From NCBI GenBank assembly GCA_945788655.1, contig CALZMV010000019.1:1-15700 (forward strand): a stretch of 15,700 nucleotides of DNA, written 5' to 3'. Position 1 is the stretch's first letter. Each line of letters starts with the position of its first letter. The notes beneath the pieces were generated by a model. That model was not told the DNA's origin. It saw only the letters and a program-made list of their open reading frames with translations, and did no database searches. Shown here piece after piece: positions 13,638-15,700 of this stretch. Origin of the DNA: an uncultured Clostridia bacterium. Lineage in GTDB: Bacteria; Bacillota; Clostridia; Peptostreptococcales; Anaerovoracaceae. Both the position numbers and the translations under genes were made by a program.

Positions 13638-15314
13638 CTATACATTACTCTCATTTACCATTCTTTTGAAAAAGATTCTGAACTCAGTTCCTCGGCCTGC
13701 TTCACTGTCAACTTCAATTCTGGCGTCGTGTACCTTGGCCGCATGCTTAACAATTGAAAGCCCAAGGCCTGTTCCTCCGACTTCTTTCGAATGACTTTTA
13801 TCTACTCTGTAGAACCGTTCAAATATTCTACCTTGATCCTCCTTTGGAATACCTATACCTGTATCCTTTACAGAAACCATTACCTCATCGCTGCTTTCCG
13901 TCATCTCAACATATACTTTTCCATTCCTATGGTTATATTTAATGGCATTATCCACAAGGTTATAGACAATTCCTGAAAGGAGCTGAGGTATTCCAACTAT
14001 TACTGAATTTTCTAATTTCAAATCTATAGTTATGTCTTTTTGCTTTGCTTCACTTTCAAGGCTCGTAACAGCTTCCTCTACAATCTTGTCGAGGCGCGTC
14101 TCAGTTTTTGCCATGCCTTCCGCACCCTCATCCAGGTGAGAAAGATTGATGATGTCTTCCACAAGGTGAATCATTCTTTGAGCCTCATTGTATATTTTGC
14201 CGCAGAAAGGTGCTGCGTCTTCAGGTCTTGCCATTTCGTTTTTTATGAGTTCTGCATATCCGGAAATAGTATGAAGAGGTGTTTTCAATTCATGAGATAC
14301 ATTAGCAGTAAACTCTCTACGCATTTTTTCTGCATTTTCTCTTTCGGTAACATCAAATATCAATAACGCAGCTCCCGAAATGCCTTTATCTGATACAACC
14401 GGACTTGCATCAAGCTGGTAATGAGATTCTCTAATATGTATAACCTTTTCCGCATGGCCTCCGCTTAAGGCCTTAGAAAGCACATCCTGGAACTCTAAGT
14501 CATCACCTATGGTGAGAATGTTCTTTCCTACGCAGTCATGCTTTGCCGAAAGAATCTTCGACGCCGCATCATTGATGCTCAAGATTGTCCCCTTTCTGTT
14601 TAGAAGAATCAGTCCCTCATTCATGCTGTTGGTTACTGCTTCGAATTCATTCTTCCTGTTTTCAAGTTCCATAGCCTGCTTGACAAGCTGAGTCTGCTGA
14701 GTATGTATTCTATTTAGCAATGGTGAAAGTTCTACATACTCACTATTTTTTTGAGGAGCTTCAAGATCTATTGAGTTGAGAGGTTTAACTATTATTTTAG
14801 ATATTCTGTATGCCAATAGCATTGACAGTATCACTACACCAACCACAATAAGAACAATATATTCCATCATGTCCAGAATCAATGTAAAGATGCTGCTTCT
14901 CTCAAGGGAGATTCTTATTATAGTTCCATCATTCAGCAGCTTTGCACAATAAACCAGTTGCTTCATCATGGTATCAGAATATCTTTTGCTGTATCCTTTT
15001 CCGGTTTCGATGGCTTGCTTAATTTCTTCGCGCTGAAGGTGATTTACCATTGTGCTCTGATCTCCCCTGTTATCATAGAGAACAGTTCCATCTTTATCTA
15101 TCCATGTAACTCTGAAGTCGGGATTATCTAAATCAGCAAAGTAGTCAAGTCCATTATTTTCCACACCTATTGCAGCAAGCTCTACCTGAATATCAAGCTG
15201 TTTTGTCTGACTAACAGAAAAGTACTGATAAAAAACACTGCTTACTAAAATAACCGAAGCAACGAAGACTATTCCACCAACCAAACATATGGATTTAAAT
15301 ATTCGTTTCGTCAT
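13638..15314 (-). CDS. PhoR-type sensor histidine kinase
   Basis: 558-residue membrane kinase. A transmembrane helix at about 9-31 and another at about 144-168 enclose an extracytoplasmic sensor domain (about 32-143). A HAMP-like linker (KPLN at 177-180) leads to a PAS domain (about 222-325, NSMNEGLILLNRKGTI). The DHp domain has the phospho-acceptor His341 in SHELKTPLHTI. The ATPase domain has the N box NLVDNAIKYN (452-461), G1 DTGIGIP (484-490), F box FERFYR (498-503) and G2 GGTGLGLSI (513-521), all intact. The ATG directly abuts the regulator stop codon (TAAATG) and uses a GGAGG inside the regulator gene, so translation is coupled. Layout matches PhoR; the WalK class is the alternative. The signal (phosphate or other) cannot be read from this window. 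It converges on the merR-type operon. Confidence 0.95.
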   Translation of the reverse strand: MTKRIFKSICLVGGIVFVASVILVSSVFYQYFSVSQTKQLDIQVELAAIGVENNGLDYFADLDNPDFRVTWIDKDGTVLYDNRGDQSTMVNHLQREEIKQAIETGKGYSKRYSDTMMKQLVYCAKLLNDGTIIRISLERSSIFTLILDMMEYIVLIVVGVVILSMLLAYRISKIIVKPLNSIDLEAPQKNSEYVELSPLLNRIHTQQTQLVKQAMELENRKNEFEAVTNSMNEGLILLNRKGTILSINDAASKILSAKHDCVGKNILTIGDDLEFQDVLSKALSGGHAEKVIHIRESHYQLDASPVVSDKGISGAALLIFDVTERENAEKMRREFTANVSHELKTPLHTISGYAELIKNEMARPEDAAPFCGKIYNEAQRMIHLVEDIINLSHLDEGAEGMAKTETRLDKIVEEAVTSLESEAKQKDITIDLKLENSVIVGIPQLLSGIVYNLVDNAIKYNHRNGKVYVEMTESSDEVMVSVKDTGIGIPKEDQGRIFERFYRVDKSHSKEVGGTGLGLSIVKHAAKVHDARIEVDSEAGRGTEFRIFFKRMVNESNV

Positions 15315-15700
15315 TTAATCAGCCTCCATGCGGTATCCCACACCTCTTACAGTCTGGATATAATTGCCGCAATCTCCCAGCTTCGTGCGAAGCGTTCCAA
15401 TGTGAACATCTACAGTTCTCGTTTCTCCAAAGTAATCAGCTCCCCAAATCTGATAAAGAAGCTGTTCTCTTGTGTAAACCCTTCCTACGTGCTCCATAAA
15501 GAGCTTAAGCAGTTCAAACTCCTTAAAGGTCAATTCAACTCGCTTTCCTTCCGCTTCAACAGTATGCTCACTTAAGCTCAATTCCAGGTTTCCAACCCTC
15601 ATTACTTGAGGAGTCTCCTTCGGAGACGTTCTTCTAAGCACCGCCTTTACTCTTGAAATCATCTCCATCATTCCAAAGGGTTTTGCCAGATAGTCATCAG
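15315..15700 (-). CDS. PhoB/PhoP-type response regulator (N terminus beyond window)
   Basis: The 3' part of an OmpR/PhoB-family regulator. The open frame runs off the window end; the first visible codons give DDYLAKPFGMMEMI, the end of a receiver domain with the conserved KPF lysine, so the phospho-acceptor Asp lies outside. After the linker (RVKAVLRR) comes a complete winged-helix DNA-binding domain: LTFKEFELLKLF, the transactivation loop, TREQLLYQIWG and the recognition helix region RTVDVHIGTLRTKLGD, ending in the wing IQTVRGVGYRME. An ATG at 15671 is internal and should not be taken as the start. It is followed with no gap by the kinase gene, its expected partner. Targets and promoter are not visible. 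Confidence 0.95.
   Translation of the reverse strand, partial: DDYLAKPFGMMEMISRVKAVLRRTSPKETPQVMRVGNLELSLSEHTVEAEGKRVELTFKEFELLKLFMEHVGRVYTREQLLYQIWGADYFGETRTVDVHIGTLRTKLGDCGNYIQTVRGVGYRMEAD

Noticed and set aside
1..15700. CRISPR arrays, tRNA or rRNA genes, insertion sequences
   Set aside because: No spaced direct repeats, no tRNA-like or rRNA sequence and no transposase frame were found on reading the spacers.

Overview
This window is a low-GC Firmicutes chromosome segment, most likely from an anaerobic member of the Clostridia. The grounds are AT-rich spacers, strong GGAGG-type ribosome binding sites, Firmicutes-type RpoB/RpoC/S12 sequences and AGA-rich arginine codon use. The species cannot be named from the sequence alone.

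Positions 1-12252 (minus strand, so read from right to left) hold core gene-expression genes in the order rpoB, rpoC, rpsL (S12), rpsG (S7), fusA (EF-G), tuf (EF-Tu). A promoter precedes rpoB, and a second, extended -10 promoter lies between rpoC and rpsL. The first promoter therefore drives the RNA polymerase subunits, and the second adds transcription of the translation genes. Three annotated starts need care: rpoC begins with TTG, rpsG with GTG, and rpoB with an ATG three codons inside the longest frame. The operon carries several stem-loops with no T-run behind them. They lie in the rpsL leader, just after the rpsL stop, in the unusually long (274 nt) rpsL-rpsG spacer and between fusA and tuf. 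These look like RNA-level control or processing sites, not terminators. The rplJ-rplL genes often found before rpoB, and the small L7Ae-like gene often found between rpoC and rpsL, are absent here.

Positions 12320-13633 (plus strand, divergent from rpoB) hold the most unusual part: a compact three-gene operon with its own MerR-type promoter and a perfect intrinsic terminator. It encodes (1) a MerR-family regulator with two C-terminal membrane segments, (2) an 81-residue two-helix membrane protein whose C-terminal tail resembles the tail of the regulator, and (3) a YbjQ/UPF0145-family soluble protein. The operator arms match those of the CueR class, but no metal-handling gene is present. I propose a membrane-anchored, self-regulated stress-sensing module; the signal is unknown.

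Positions 13638-15700 (minus strand, convergent with the module) hold a PhoP/PhoR-type two-component system. The response regulator is cut by the window edge; its stop codon abuts the start codon of a complete 558-residue sensor kinase.

No rRNA, tRNA, CRISPR array, insertion sequence or prophage feature was seen. No gene-free stretch exceeds 300 bases.
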